In this document: positions 1 through 10,927 of the stretch, one piece after another | Position numbering within the stretch: the stretch's first letter is position 1 | Layout of the letters: each line of letters begins with the position of its first letter | Origin: DASYAN01 sp963727755 | GTDB taxonomy: Bacteria; Chloroflexota; Ktedonobacteria; Ktedonobacterales; Ktedonobacteraceae | Reading direction: 5' to 3' | Length of the DNA stretch: 64,000 nucleotides | NCBI GenBank assembly: GCA_963727755.1 | Contig: CAVSHN010000004.1 | Span: forward strand, 1 to 64,000 | Translations under genes and position numbers: made by a program | Notes under the pieces: model-generated | What the model was told of the DNA's origin: nothing | The model's database searches: none | Seen by the model: only the letters and a program-made list of their open reading frames with translations

Positions 1-1277
1 TCCAAGCCTCCTATACACATACCAACGAGAGGGTAAGCTCTCTCCACGACAGTGATATGATTCACCGCTTAGGGGCCCGATTTGGTCGCTCCTGGTACTG
101 CCAGCGATAAGCTTGCTCGGAACTCGTTAACCGCTTGAAGCTTTCGCCTGCTATAAGAAGAAGAAGAACATCTCTCGTTCGCCAACTCGCATCACCAATC
201 ATGCCATGCCCCGTCATGGCAATCGTGCTCGGTCGCGTGGCTAAGCGATGGAGGAAACCGGCTGTCGCCTGCTCTCGTTCGAGCAGGCCATCACGACTAT
301 AGCTAGCGGCACCTACTCTCGGGTCTTGTCCGAGCCATTGCTCATGCAGTGCAAGCATATCTTGCTCAACGAACTGGGCAGACTCCAAAGCGCTGTCCCG
401 ATCCGGATAAAACCGGAAACTCTGCAGGCCATCCACGAGAACTCAAGGCAAGCCCTTGCTTGAAACCAGGAGAGGCGGCAATCTGACAGATGACATCATC
501 GTCCGAGGTGAAGATACATTCCCCTACGGTATGGAGTAGAAGTGCATTACGCTTGCCCCATAGGTGCCCACGCCATACTCTTTGTCACCAATACATGTCC
601 GAAACACAATCTCCTCTGGGATCTCCCCCACCTCACTTAAATTCTTAGAAAACACCGTCTTTTCTTCCAACCCAGCATAAGCAATCCTCCACCATAGCGC
701 TGCTTCAAGGTGCGCAACATGTCTCATATGCTTCTCGCATAGCAGGCGTCTTTGAGTCGTCTCCTACTACGAAGTCAATGTCATGTCCAAAGCGCTGGCA
801 GTGCTGAATATAACTGATCATGCCACGTTGCAATTCCTCCACATGGTTGCAAGTCGGAAAGACCATGGACGTGATAGGAGAAGGAGAAGTCTCCTGACTT
901 GCAGCTTGAAAAAGCTGGTCAAGCTGGCTTGACGAGATGAGATAGCCCTCCTGAGCCAATTGCTGCAACTGGTACTGGAGCTTGGAGCGGATAGCCTCAC
1001 TCAACTGCCGCTCCTGGCAATAGGTCTCGACATGCTCATCAATGGTTTTAAACGTTTGGCACTGGGAAAACAAATCCGCCACTGGCTCATGTAAGAGATG
1101 CCTGACTTCGGTATCCCCCCTTGCACAGGCCAGGACGCGTCGATGGCCAGATGGAAAGAATGCTACATCAGCTATAGCATACTGACTGGCCTGACAACTG
1201 CTATTGGAAAGATTAGCTACACGTTTCTCTTCCGAGAACCCACTTTGTTCTAAGGTATCAAGACTTTGGCGAACCAT
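1..1277 (-). pseudogene. Decayed GT2-like glycosyltransferase with N-terminal helical domain
   Basis: Read on the minus strand, one protein is spread over several frames. From 1277 to about 715 comes an N-terminal region with a Gln/Leu-rich helical stretch, then a GT2-like beta-strand opening (TSMVFPTCNHVEELQRG, later DFVVGDDS). The reading continues in another frame at 727-524. Near 480-540 a further frame gives NALLLHTVGECIF followed by a DDD motif (TSDDDVICQ), typical of the metal-binding DXD site of nucleotide-sugar transferases. The last part, 436-62, is again in another frame. At least three frame changes are needed, and the reading seems to run past the left edge of the window. Donor and acceptor are unknown. 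I infer a dead glycosyltransferase gene. Confidence 0.5.
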
Positions 1278-1612
1278 CGTAGTCGCCCCTACCAGAGAAG
1301 GTCATTTCCAGAGGTCTTCAATGCTCCTTCATCACTAAACAGGTGGTCAAGCAAAACCACGTTTGGTTAGTTGTATTCCTACTCATTCAGCAGATAATGA
1401 ACTTGAATTGCCCTTTGGGTAGCAAACCTACTTTTTACTTGAAACCGCTGATAATAATAAGTGTATTAAAAAAAACATGCTTATGCTTATGCTTATAACA
1501 TTAAATTATTGATTTCAAAAATATAACTTTAAATATTTATATATGAGAAAGATGATTCTTTCAGCAATGCAACAGTGGTTACTCTTGCCATACTGTACGC
1601 TCTCTTGTTTGC

Positions 1613-1671
1613 CGAAGGCATAAATCTGTAGATCTAAAATGTTCTTTTGGAGCGCTTGCTAAGATAAAATT
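1613..1671 (+). repeat. Dispersed repeat, partner at 51268-51326
   Basis: The shared core starts GTAGATCTAAAATG and ends GCTTGCTAAGATAAAA, with a few differences between. Both copies lie beside members or remnants of the GT4 family: here just upstream of copy 1, at 51 kb just downstream of a GT4 tail remnant. This suggests they moved together with that family. Confidence 0.55.
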
Positions 1672-1852
1672 GAGAAGACGATCAAATTAGAGTATTTTGG
1701 TGAAATAGCTATTCCAGCTTAATTTCTAGATAATGTTCATGCTCAATAGCGAACACATTTTCAGGCTTCGCCACAATATCATGAGTTCGCGTAGCTCAGA
1801 AAATCTCACAAAAGCGCTATGACACTCACTGTCTAATGGTTCTGGCAATGTA

Positions 1853-1867
1853 TGAACCTCAGATTCG
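1853..1867 (+). promoter_or_regulatory. Degenerate copy of GT4-upstream palindrome
   Basis: TGAACCTCAGATTCG differs by two bases from the perfect palindrome TGAACCTCAGGTTCA at 14659. It lies about 35 bases before the decayed start of GT4 copy 1. It may be an operator remnant. Confidence 0.35.
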
Positions 1868-1899
1868 TGAGGTTTTATCGTCTTCTTAAGGAGTTATCA

Positions 1900-3719
1900 C
1901 TATTAAAATCTTATCGATGCCAGATATTCCCGTCATGCGATCCGGTTACGGATACATCACCGCAATATGTGTGCGCTGGCCTGACTGACTGTGGACATCA
2001 TGTGTCAATCTTGGGTAGACAAGTGAAAGTCAACCAGTACCCTTCTATCACCGAGTGTTGTTCTATCATGTCTCAAGTGCCAATGAGTTGTTGGATTATC
2101 TACGTCAGCTCCAGCCAGATGTACTAGTAATAGCGGCTGACGTATGGTGGCTGGCTACTTTAGCCATCGAGTATTACCGAGTTCCTGCATACTGCGAATA
2201 TTCCTCAGATCCTCTATTATCCGATTGATCGTGATACAGGAGAAAAGCATCTCCCGCCAAGTTGGGTACGTATCCTAAAAAGCGTTGATCTGCCCATTGC
2301 CATAAATCGCTACAGTCGTGACGTGACACAAGCCAACGGCGTAGAACCAGCGCATATCCCCTTGGCATCGATACCAAAGTGTTTCAACCACCAGCTGATA
2401 AAGACCTTGCTAAACAAGCCCTTGGCTATGAAGGCAAGTTCGTGGTGCTCTCTGATGCACGCAATCAGCTCCCCAGTTTGTTACCCCGAACTTTGGAAAT
2501 TTTCCAGCGCTTTGCTGCCGATAAGGATGATGTGATCCTCCACCTGCATTGTGACCCAGATGATCCAATTGCTCGTTCTCCTGAGTATTACTGTGACCTC
2601 CGATTGGACATTGCTTTCCTCAATCTTACCGAGAAAGTCTGTCTGACCAAAAACATGCCCATCCTCACAGGGCCTCCACTTGAACAACTAGCACATATCT
2701 ACCAAGCCGCTGATGTTCATCTATCTATATCATGGGGAGAAGGGTTTGGCCTGTCAACCCTGCAAGCTGCAGCAGCGGGAGTGGCTCGACTGGCTTCAGA
2801 CTATACAGCCAGTCAGGAATTCGTCAAGAACCACGGAAAAGCCTTGCACGTTCGTCATGCTTGCTTGATCAGTTCGGTCTGCGTCGTGCACTTGTCGATA
2901 TCGACCATGCGGTCAGCAAACTAGAAGAGCTTTACCGAGATCGGCAGTTGCTCACTCGCAAAGCACAACGTGCTCGTAGGTTGCCTTCTCCTACGATTGG
3001 GGACGTATTCTTTCACAGTGGGAAGAATTGCTCCAACGCGAAGTCGCGTGTAGAAGAACAAGCCTGCACTTCTCTACGAATGTATCTGGCATCCCTGATG
3101 ATGCCCATACACAGAAGGTATGTCCAACTTTGCACGCTCAGAACACAAAGCTGGAGAGTTGGAGGCAAAACTACGTCAAGATATGCAACCTGAACGTATC
3201 CTCAGGATTCCGGTGACCTTGCCTCTAGCCAAATCTAAGCAGCGCATCCCTGGCTATGTCTATGCGGCAAGCCAATGCGATGTGCTTGGTGTGCTAGCCT
3301 TGCAGCGTATTTTTCCAGGGCTGAAAGTCTGGTCGACTGTCCAACTTGACTTTGGCTCCAGTTTATCGAATGGTAAACCTCTTGAGGTAAAAGTGGTGCA
3401 AGCAAAGAGCCCTGAATACCGACCTAACTTAGCACTAAGCACATTAGCCCTTGATATGGACAACTTCGATCCTCAACTGCCCGTTGAAGCAGCCAAACTA
3501 GGTGTTCCCTGTATTGGGCTAGCCCAACAGCAAGAGCAGGTCTGGCTCTGGCCCAACTTGAGTCTAGCAAAGCCTGATCCCCTGATGGCAGCTGAACTAG
3601 GGCGCCAGATGCTCACTGACCAAGGAGTAGCCACTGATGTGTGCCTTACAGCACGCCAGCGATTGGCTGGCATACTCACTCCTAGTAATGATAGGAACTT
3701 AGGAATGGCACAAAGATAA
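1900..3719 (+). pseudogene. GT4 array copy 1, heavily frameshifted
   Basis: Homologous along its length to the five other large GT4 genes in this window. The start is lost: the position matching the ATG of sister copies reads TTA/ATT. The N-terminal part changes frame near 1960 and again near 2090-2380. The donor-binding half is readable at 2379-2840, with LEIFQRFAADKDDVILHLH and the WGEGFGLSTLQAAAAGV motif that carries the GT4 glutamates. Another frame change follows near 2850. The C-terminal domain is readable at 3120-3719 (IPVTLPLAKSKQRIPGYVY, then VEAAKLGVPCIGLAQQ). An intact relative would be a retaining glycosyltransferase acting on a cell-surface glycan. With four or more frame changes this copy is dead. 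Confidence 0.8.
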
Positions 3720-3760
3720 ATTGTGCCACTTTGCGAGATACTAGAAAGTGGATATAAAAC

Positions 3761-4757
3761 ATGATTATCGTAATACCAGTAGTCAACCAAAAAGAACTTA
3801 CAAAACAGGTGGTGCAGAGCCTTGAAGACACTGTTGAGGATAGAAAGCACTTCCAGATTATTGTTGTCGACAATGGTTCTGACCCTGCCTATACACCTAC
3901 TGACTTTACAGACGGGCTAGAAGCAGCAAAAAAAACTGACTTCCCCAAACAGGAAAAGCTTCATATTGCTGTACTAAGAAATAGTTTTAACGTAGGCTAT
4001 TACTATCCACTCAAACAAGTCTACAATCTATATCACAATCAGTATCCGCAGGATATTATCGCGCTAGTACATAACGATGTTATTTTTCACGAAAAAGGCT
4101 GGGATGTGCGATTAAATACTGAATTTTCACACGACCCACTTTTAGGTTTAATTGGATTTATTGGTTCAAATCAAGCAGATTACTTCGGAGGCAGAGGATC
4201 AGGAACCATGGGAAACTTTGCAGGAATTCAAGGTCCACCTATGGAATTGCATGGTACAAGAGTTACCAACCTACAACCTTCGGTTTTACTTGATTCTTTA
4301 TTCATGGCATTTCGTCCTGCGGTTATTCCTTCACTTGGGATTAACGAACACATTCCTCCCAACCATTTCCACGACAAAATCTGGCCTTGCAAAACTATTG
4401 AAGCTGGATATCGTGTCGCAACTCTAGGAATCTCCATAGCCACTTGGGAGGAAAGACTGAAGGTATTCTTGTGGACGCGGAAGGAAATTTTGAAAAAGTA
4501 GGAGAGAAAAAATGCAGAGAAGATTTCAAGCAATGGTTGGAAAGAGAGGGCTTATATATGATCCAAATGAAGATCCGCTTACGACTGTCTATAAAGTAGC
4601 AGAGAAGCGATGGCTGTCAGAATATCGTGACCAGAAAGGTTTTATCCCTTGTTGCGTAGATCAGAATTACAAGCTATGGGCTTGCCCCATGCAGAATAAT
4701 GATATCGCATTATTTGAGTATCACAGATGTAATATGCCAATGGTTCCTTCACAATGA
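3761..4757 (+). pseudogene. GT2 glycosyltransferase, frameshifted C-terminus
   Basis: The N-terminal two thirds (3761-4440) read as a GT-A fold transferase: MIIVIPVVNQ opening, IIVVDNGSD, and LVHNDVIF in the place of the DXD region. After about 4440 the frame shifts. The tail continues as SHLGGKTEGILVDAEGNF, then shifts again near 4550 to give YDPNEDPLTTVYKVAEKRW and FIPCCVDQNYKL. Two single-base indels therefore split one protein of about 330 residues. It lies 41 bases after GT4 copy 1 and points the same way, so it was probably part of the same polysaccharide operon. Acceptor unknown. Confidence 0.7.
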
Positions 4758-4851
4758 CAATCAATTCGGTTGTTTTGTGAAACCCTTTCAATACTATTTC
4801 CCTGAGTAACACTTTGAGCCTATCAACACTCTCTAAGGAGATTACCAAACA

Positions 4852-5735
4852 TTGATGAACGAAAAAAGAGGCATTCTAATCACAGGAGGGCATGGTTTAG
4901 TAGGCTCGCGTGTAGTCGAACTGCTTGCCGACTCTTTTACATTCGAAAACCACAGCCGCCGCACTGGCTTTGACATAACAGACGCGAAAGCCACACAAGA
5001 AAAGATAGTTGTCTCGCAGAGTTCTATAGTTCTGCACATGGCAGCTAAAACCGACGTCGAGGGATGCGAGCAAGATAGAGTATTGGGCCACAGGGGAGAG
5101 GCCTGGATGGTCAATGTCGAAGGAGTCAGAAATGTTGTAAATGCTTGTGAGAGAAGCGGCAAACAACTGATCTATATTTCAACTGACTTCGTCTTTGGCA
5201 ATCAAGTGAATCCTGAAGGTGGTTTTTCGGAGCAAGATGTACCCTGCCCAATGAATTGGTATGGTCAAACCAAATATGAGGCAGAGAAGATTGTTCAACA
5301 GATGAGAGCACCATGGCTGATCGTAAGGATTGCTTACCCTTATCGGGCACAGTACTCCAAAAGCGATTTTGCCCGAACATTTTTAATGCTTCTGCAACAG
5401 GGAAAACCACTGAGGCTGGTGGCAGACCATATAATGAATCCGACATTCATCGACGATATCGCTTTTGCCCTTGATACTCTGATCCAGCAACAGGTAGTAG
5501 GCATATATCATCTAGCTGGAAGCCAACCGATTAGTCCATATGAAGCAGGATGGCTATTGTTGAAGCATTTAACTTGGACAGGTCATTGATAGAACCGATT
5601 AGCTGCGCCGAATACTTTAGGAACCGTGCTCCCAGACCTTCTAACCTAACTATGAGCATTGAGAAAGCATGCCAGCTAGGCATTCGACTAAGAACATTCT
5701 GGGAAAGCCTGCAGGAAGTCAAAGGGCAAATGTAA
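4852..5735 (+). pseudogene. rmlD: RmlD-like dTDP-4-dehydrorhamnose reductase, frameshifted near the C-terminus
   Basis: SDR-fold enzyme. The NAD(P)-binding glycine motif ITGGHGLVGSRVVE is at the N-terminus, followed by LHMAAKTDVEGCE. The active site reads ISTDFVFG (Thr/Asp) and WYGQTKYEAEK (Tyr-X3-Lys). This matches reductases that complete dTDP-L-rhamnose synthesis or related sugars. The frame shifts near 5548, and the expected tail (EPISCAEYFRNRAPRPSNL) is readable in another frame to 5735. The start may be TTG 4852 or ATG 4855; an AAGGAG lies about 11-14 bases upstream. rmlA, rmlB and rmlC are intact 6-9 kb downstream, so this is the only rmlD candidate in the window and it is broken. Confidence 0.75.
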
Positions 5736-5749
5736 CTACTACTCAGATC

Positions 5750-7219
5750 TTAGCTCGACTTTGTACATTTCCAATTCAATAACAGACGGCATAAGCCAGT
5801 TGGTCAAGTGTGGGACGAGGGACTAAAACAACATCAGGAGAGTCGGCTGATGTTGAAAAAGAAAAATCGCCCCACAGGTGCCTGCGAACCTCGGCCAAGA
5901 CGTCGCGAAAGGTTGGAGTCTGTTTGTGATACCAAGCAGCTTGCGTGACAGGAATGTGCCCATCTGGACGAAACGCTTGTCCAAAGAGAGCCACCAAGCT
6001 GTAGAGGCCAAAGAGCATCGGCGTGGTGCGCTCGATGGCGCGATCAGACCACTGGCGTTGGGTTTCGATGCCCAACAGTGCCCGACTTTCCTCAAAAGTG
6101 ACCTCCAAGCTCCAACGTTTCATGAAATCTCTGATGATCTGCTTTGCGGTTTGGGTGGGATCAGTGGAAAAGAGCGCTTTTGGAGGATGCTTGCCTGATG
6201 GATCACGAGTCAGCACCCATCGGATGGGCAAAGGGTCAGAAGCCAGAGCGATACCACAGTGCTGTTGCCGTACAGACCTCCACAGTCCGCGCACCTTGGC
6301 CATACCAATCCAAGGTGAGGTTCTGCCAGACGGTTTGTGGGTCCTGTAAGACCTGTTCCAAGGAAGGCAGGCGCTTGCCGACAACACGGGGCCGACCAAT
6401 GGTATGCTTGTCCGCTCTGGAGGCGGCTCATGGAGGACCGCGTCCAACCGGCCAGTCGTTATCAGGCTCACTTGCTGCGCATTTGCGTGCAGTCCCAGTT
6501 CGAGGATCGTGTAGGCCGTATCGCCCATCAGCTTGATTTGGCGGTCTGAAGCCATCGGCGGACGAGACTCATCATCTGATGCGCCCACATCCCGACGGTC
6601 TTGTGTCGTTTGCCTAACCGTTCACTGACTTCAGGACTGTAGTCAAGACACACAAAAATGGCAAAGCCCAGCATTGTTTCGTCCAAGGGAGCATCACGAC
6701 TACTGACATCACGATCCATCGTAGACCAGGGCTGCTAACCGACCGCTCTTTACTGGAGAGAGCACTATCGCGATAATGCCCTCGTTTGCTAATCTTGGGG
6801 CCCCACCGCCGCTCCAACGTCTCGTCGATGACCAGATCCACACAAGCCCCAGCGGGGACAAAGGTTTCGACGATGAGCAAGAGCAACTGGCGACTCACCG
6901 CTAAAGGTGACCATCGGGCTCGGTTGAGTACTTGGTGAAAGAGGCTCCAGTTGCCTGTTTGGTCGTTGCCGCTCGCACGCAGTGCTGCTGCAACTGTGCG
7001 GCGGCCTCGGGCTAGGAGCGTGCCCGTTAATAAGGTCATCAGTTTTCTCCAGGTGGGAGCAGTAAACAGTGGCCGAAAAACAGCCAATACTTCTATAATA
7101 GGATCAGGAAGTGGCATGAACTTTCTCCTTTGGTCAGATGATGCTTTTGTCAGCTTCTATCTTACCTCAAGAGGTCTTCATGCTTCGCCTTTCCCCATTT
7201 TTGTACAAAGTTGAGCTAA
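5750..7219 (-). mobile_element. Decayed insertion sequence with 17-bp inverted ends
   Basis: The left end TTAGCTCGACTTTGTAC (5750-5766) is the inverted complement of GTACAAAGTTGAGCTAA (7203-7219) with one mismatch. They bracket about 1.47 kb filled by one transposase coding region. No clear target-site duplication was found. The IS lies directly behind the broken rmlD-like gene. Confidence 0.75.
5776..7117 (-). pseudogene. DDE transposase (IS4/IS701-like), frameshifted
   Basis: The N-terminal part (7117 to about 6700) contains DLVIDETLERRWGPKISK, which fits the first catalytic aspartate region of IS4/IS701-clan transposases. The protein continues through a second frame at 6719-6528 and a third from 6588 to 5776. 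The last part holds RWSLEVTFEESRALLG, which fits the region with the catalytic glutamate. At least two indels make this non-functional unless rescued by frameshifting. Family assignment rests on motifs only. Confidence 0.7.
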
Positions 7220-7686
7220 GAGCGTGTTTAAATCTGATCGCCATGCGGTTCTTCTGCAAGAAGGGCATCGTTATGGGATGGTTAAAACATCTTTTGCTTC
7301 TAAATCTCTTAATACTTGTCAATGTGAGCTGAGAGAGTGTTTAATTCCGATGAAATCGGCACTCTCTAAGGGATGCTACCTCTTCAATGTAACATCCCTT
7401 AGTCTTTGTGATTTACAAAAACATTTTTTAAATATATGGTGAATAATAACCTATATGGTAGAGAAATCTCAAAATTGAACAACTTGATTTCTATCCTACA
7501 TATACAATAAAAAATGAGGTATACCTCACTGAGGTCATAATCACTCAGACACTCAACTCATGCTAGCAGCAGTGAGAGAAGGGGAAAAGAGGCATTTATT
7601 GCGCTTGTATTACAGCCTTTTCCATCTGCGCTCCTCCTAAGTAATTAGAGAGAAACCTATATATCGCATTAGTTAAGGAGTTAAAC
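7220..7686. other. Intergenic region with two hairpins, no gene
   Basis: No supported coding sequence. Two stem-loops follow each other at 7333-7366 and 7368-7400. The rest is AT-rich and probably carries the promoter of the methyltransferase gene that starts at 7687; a purine-rich AAGGAG lies just before that start. Confidence 0.5.
7333..7400 (+). terminator. Two consecutive stem-loops, possible terminator
   Basis: GAGAGTG at 7333 pairs with CACTCTC at 7360-7366. AAGGGATG at 7368 pairs with CATCCCTT at 7393-7400, followed by AGTCTTTG. The T-tract is weak, so this could instead be a remnant of a mobile element end. Confidence 0.35.
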
Positions 7687-8334
7687 ATGCAATTTCCCGA
7701 TCAGGCCAAAGTTATCACCAACGCTTTCCATAAGTTGTATTATAACAACCACGAAATCACATGGAACAACACCTATTGGTTAGGAACAAAAGTATTAAAA
7801 TGCCCACTAGACTTATGGATTTACCAGGAAATCATATACGAAACAAAACCAGATATCATCATAGAATGCGGAACAGCCTCTGGAGGTAGTGCATTATACA
7901 TGGCATCCATTTGTGACTTAGTCAATAAAGGGAGTGTCCTTACAATAGATATCGAGCCATCTGAAGGTAAACCACATCACGAGAGAGTGACCTACCTTGT
8001 AGGATCATCCATTGCACCAGAAACAATAGTTCAGTTAAGGAAGCTTATTCCCGATAAAAGCAGAATAATGATTATTTTAGATTCTGACCACAGCAAGCCA
8101 CATGTCCTCGAAGAACTCAAAATCTACAGCCAACTGGTAACGAAGGATTGCTATCTCATTGTAGAGGATACAAACATAAATGGTCATCCTGTTCTTCCAG
8201 AACATGGAGCTGGACCAATGGAAGCTCTAGAAGAGTTTTTAATCTCCAATGACGAGTTTGTTGTTGACATGAACAGGCAAAAATTGTTTTTAACTTTTAA
8301 TCCAAAAGGTTACCTGAAAAAGTGTAAAATTTAG
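7687..8334 (+). CDS. CmcI-like methyltransferase (cephalosporin hydroxylase family)
   Basis: 215 residues with a Rossmann-type SAM-binding core: DIIIECGTASGGSALYMA is the glycine-rich loop, followed by VLTIDIEP with the acidic residue that would hold the SAM ribose. RIMIILDSDHSK and LIVEDTNING are typical of the CmcI/rhamnosyl O-methyltransferase family, where these acidic residues line the metal/active site. Members decorate antibiotics or surface sugars. Given the dTDP-rhamnose genes nearby, O-methylation of a surface sugar is a reasonable inference. The start has a good AAGGAG. It heads a run of plus-strand genes. Confidence 0.8.
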   Translation: MQFPDQAKVITNAFHKLYYNNHEITWNNTYWLGTKVLKCPLDLWIYQEIIYETKPDIIIECGTASGGSALYMASICDLVNKGSVLTIDIEPSEGKPHHERVTYLVGSSIAPETIVQLRKLIPDKSRIMIILDSDHSKPHVLEELKIYSQLVTKDCYLIVEDTNINGHPVLPEHGAGPMEALEEFLISNDEFVVDMNRQKLFLTFNPKGYLKKCKI

Positions 8335-8396
8335 TTGTGCATGCTTTAGGAACCTTTTGATACATCCCTTAGCAAACTTAGGAGGAATACAGTAAC

Positions 8397-9050
8397 ATGA
8401 TGACAATTTCTACTATCCAAGAACTGGTAGAGAAACAAGCGATTAGCTTGGATATCGGCTGTGGACCAAATAAACAAGCAGGTTTTATAGGCATGGATAT
8501 CAGACCCCTTGATGGCGTTGATATTGTCCATGACATAGAGAAATTCCCCTATCCCTTACCTGATGAATGTTGCACTCTTGTTATGGCCTCCCACCTTATG
8601 GAACACATCAACCCCCATGCAGGAGACAACAGAACAACAAACCTTATTAGACTGCTCTTAGACAAAAATCTTATTACTCCTCAAGACGTAAAAGATTACA
8701 TTGGTGAAATCGATCCTGGCCCCATATTTATGCGACTGATGGATGAGATATGGAGAATACTACGTGTCGGTGGACGATTTATGATGGAATTCCCCTATGC
8801 AGGTACACCCCCTTTCTGGCAAGATCCAACGCATGTCAACGGGATTACTGAAGTTACTCTTGCCTATTTCGATCCCGAAGAACCAAACACCCGAGGAGGT
8901 CTCTATCATATCTACGAGCCGCGCCCTTGGAAGATTGTCTATCATACCAATAATAATGCAGGCATCATGAATGTAGTACTTGAGAAACGGGCAGATGATC
9001 CTAAGTATCACCGTAATACAGGACAGGTAGGATTTAGGAATGAAGAATAA
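8397..9050 (+). CDS. Class I SAM-dependent methyltransferase
   Basis: 217 residues. ISLDIGCGPNKQAGFIGMD is the SAM-binding motif I of a class I methyltransferase (IGCGPNK type, common in polysaccharide clusters). PLPDECCTLVMASHLMEHI matches the later motif with the MEH signature, and EIWRILRVGGRFMMEFP matches motif III. The start ATG at 8397 or 8400 follows an AGGAGG about 7 bases upstream. It lies 63 bases after the CmcI-like gene, same strand, so probably one transcript. The substrate is probably a glycan or glycolipid, inferred from neighbours only. Confidence 0.8.
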   Translation: MMTISTIQELVEKQAISLDIGCGPNKQAGFIGMDIRPLDGVDIVHDIEKFPYPLPDECCTLVMASHLMEHINPHAGDNRTTNLIRLLLDKNLITPQDVKDYIGEIDPGPIFMRLMDEIWRILRVGGRFMMEFPYAGTPPFWQDPTHVNGITEVTLAYFDPEEPNTRGGLYHIYEPRPWKIVYHTNNNAGIMNVVLEKRADDPKYHRNTGQVGFRNEE

Positions 9051-9086
9051 TCTTTGCATAGTTTGGCCATTGAAGGATGTGTTATC

Positions 9087-10809
9087 ATGAAAATTCTTTG
9101 GATGTCGGATGGTCTAACTACGCTATCCAACTACGGAAACGTCACTTGCTACGTGTGCGCTAGCTTAGCTGACCGCGGACATCAAGTGTCAATCTTGGGC
9201 AGACAAACACAACGCCAACCAATCCCTTGGCATAACTGCATAGTCTATCCGAATGGCTTTAGTGCTAATGAGCTATTGAATTATCTGTATCAGCTCCAAC
9301 CAGATGTGCTGGTTACACTGGCAGATATGAGGTGGTTAGCCTCCATTAACTACTCAGTCATTACCAATTTTTTGCACACTGCTGGCATCCCTTGGATCCT
9401 CTATTGTCCCATTGATGCTGATATGGGTGACAAGCGTCTCCCGCCAAGTTGGGTAGACATCTTAAAGAGCATTGACCTGCCCATTGCCATGAGTCGCTAC
9501 GCTTGTGATGTGATGCAGGCCAATGAAGTAGATTTAGTCTATATCCCTCTTAGCATTGATACAAAAGTATTTGAGCCACCAACTGACAAACAAGTCGCTA
9601 AACAAGCATTTGGCTACGAAGACAAGTTTGTGATCCTTTCTGATGCCCGCAATCAGCTCCGCAAGATGGTACCCCGCACCTTGGAAATTTTCCACCGCTT
9701 TGCTGCTGATAAGGATGATGTGATACTCCACCTGCATTGTGATCCTGATTATCCCTTTGCTCATCGCTCTGAATATTCCTATGACCTGCGATCGGATATT
9801 GCCTTTCTCAATCTCACCGAGAAGGTCCGTCTGACCAAAGATCTGTCTATCTCTACAGGACTACCACTTGAACAACTGGCAAAGATTTACCAAGCTGCTG
9901 ATGTGCATCTGCTAGCTTCATGGGGAGAAGGGTTTGGCCTATCAACACTGCAAGCGGCAGCGACAGGAGTGATTCCCATTAGCTCCAGACTGTACCACCA
10001 ACCAAGAATTAGTTGGCAATCACGGCGAAGCTATCAGTATCCGCCACTGCTTGCTCGATGAATTGGGTCTGCGTCGAGGGCTCATTGATATTGAAGATGC
10101 TGTGAGCAAACTGGAAAAGCTTTACCGAGATAGGAAATTACTGGCTTGCAAGGCGCAGAGTGCTCGTGAGTTTGCCCTCTCCTATGACTGGGAGCACATT
10201 ATTCCGCAGTGGGAGAAACTGCTCCAGTCCGAGGTTGCATCTGCACACAAAAGAACGAGCTTACACTCCCCCCCACAACTTGAACGTACCATCAGGATAC
10301 CTGTGACGTTGCCCCTGGTCAAGTCCAAGCAACGTATCCCTGGCTATGTGTATGTGGCGAGCCAATGCGATGTGACGAGTATACTAGCATTACAACGTAT
10401 TTTTCCCTGTTTGAAAGTTTGGTCAACCGTGGCATTGACCTTCGACTCAAGCGTGCCAGATGACAAATTGCTCCAAGTGAAAGTGGTAGAGGCAAATGGC
10501 CCTGAATATCGACCCAACTTAGCACTGAGCACATTGGCTCTGGATATGGGTAGCTATGATCCTCGACTGCCCGTAGAAGCAGCCAAACTGGGAGTTCCTT
10601 GTATTGGATTAGCCCAACAACAAGAGCAGGCTCGACTCTGGCCTGATCTAACCCTGGAGAGGCCTGATCCCTTGATAGCTGCCGAGTTGGGACGCCAGAT
10701 GCTCACGGATCAAGGAATTGCTAGCGATCTGTGTATGGCAGCACGCCAGCGATTGGCTGGTGCACTCACTTCTAGCCCTAGTGAACGCTTAGAATCTGTC
10801 AGAAAATAG
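9087..10809 (+). pseudogene. GT4 array copy 2, a single inserted base
   Basis: A GT-B fold family 4 glycosyltransferase fused to a conserved C-terminal domain. The start MKILWMSDGLTT and NVTCYVCASLADRGHQVSIL form the N-terminal acceptor half. The donor half has LEIFHRFAADKDDVILHLH and ASWGEGFGLSTLQAAATGV. The frame breaks near 9984: removing one C from the CTCC there restores SSDCTTNQELVGNHGEAI and joins the segment that begins 10051. That segment ends with the extra domain (IPVTLPLVKSKQRIPGYVY ... VEAAKLGVPCIGLAQQ). One base thus separates this copy from an intact gene of about 570 residues. Start ATG 9087 is the position conserved among copies. Confidence 0.8.
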
Positions 10810-10927
10810 GGTACGATCGCCCTGCGTCCAAATTGAACCTGATTTGCTTACTATGAGGGCTTAACACTTTAGCTAGCTGCCAGAGTATGGAAGATTAGAT
10901 TACAGCAAACTATCAGAAAGGATCGAA

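Larger units (their letters stand above)
1278..1899. other. AT-rich intergenic stretch, no gene seen
   Basis: No convincing coding sequence. Positions 1440-1560 are strongly AT-rich. The stretch contains a copy of a dispersed repeat (1613-1671) and, at 1853-1867, a degenerate copy of the palindromic motif found upstream of other GT4 copies. Confidence 0.5.

Noticed and set aside
5878..6549. Plus-strand open frames of 70-130 residues within the decayed IS
   Set aside because: Antisense to the frameshifted transposase; no domain recognised.
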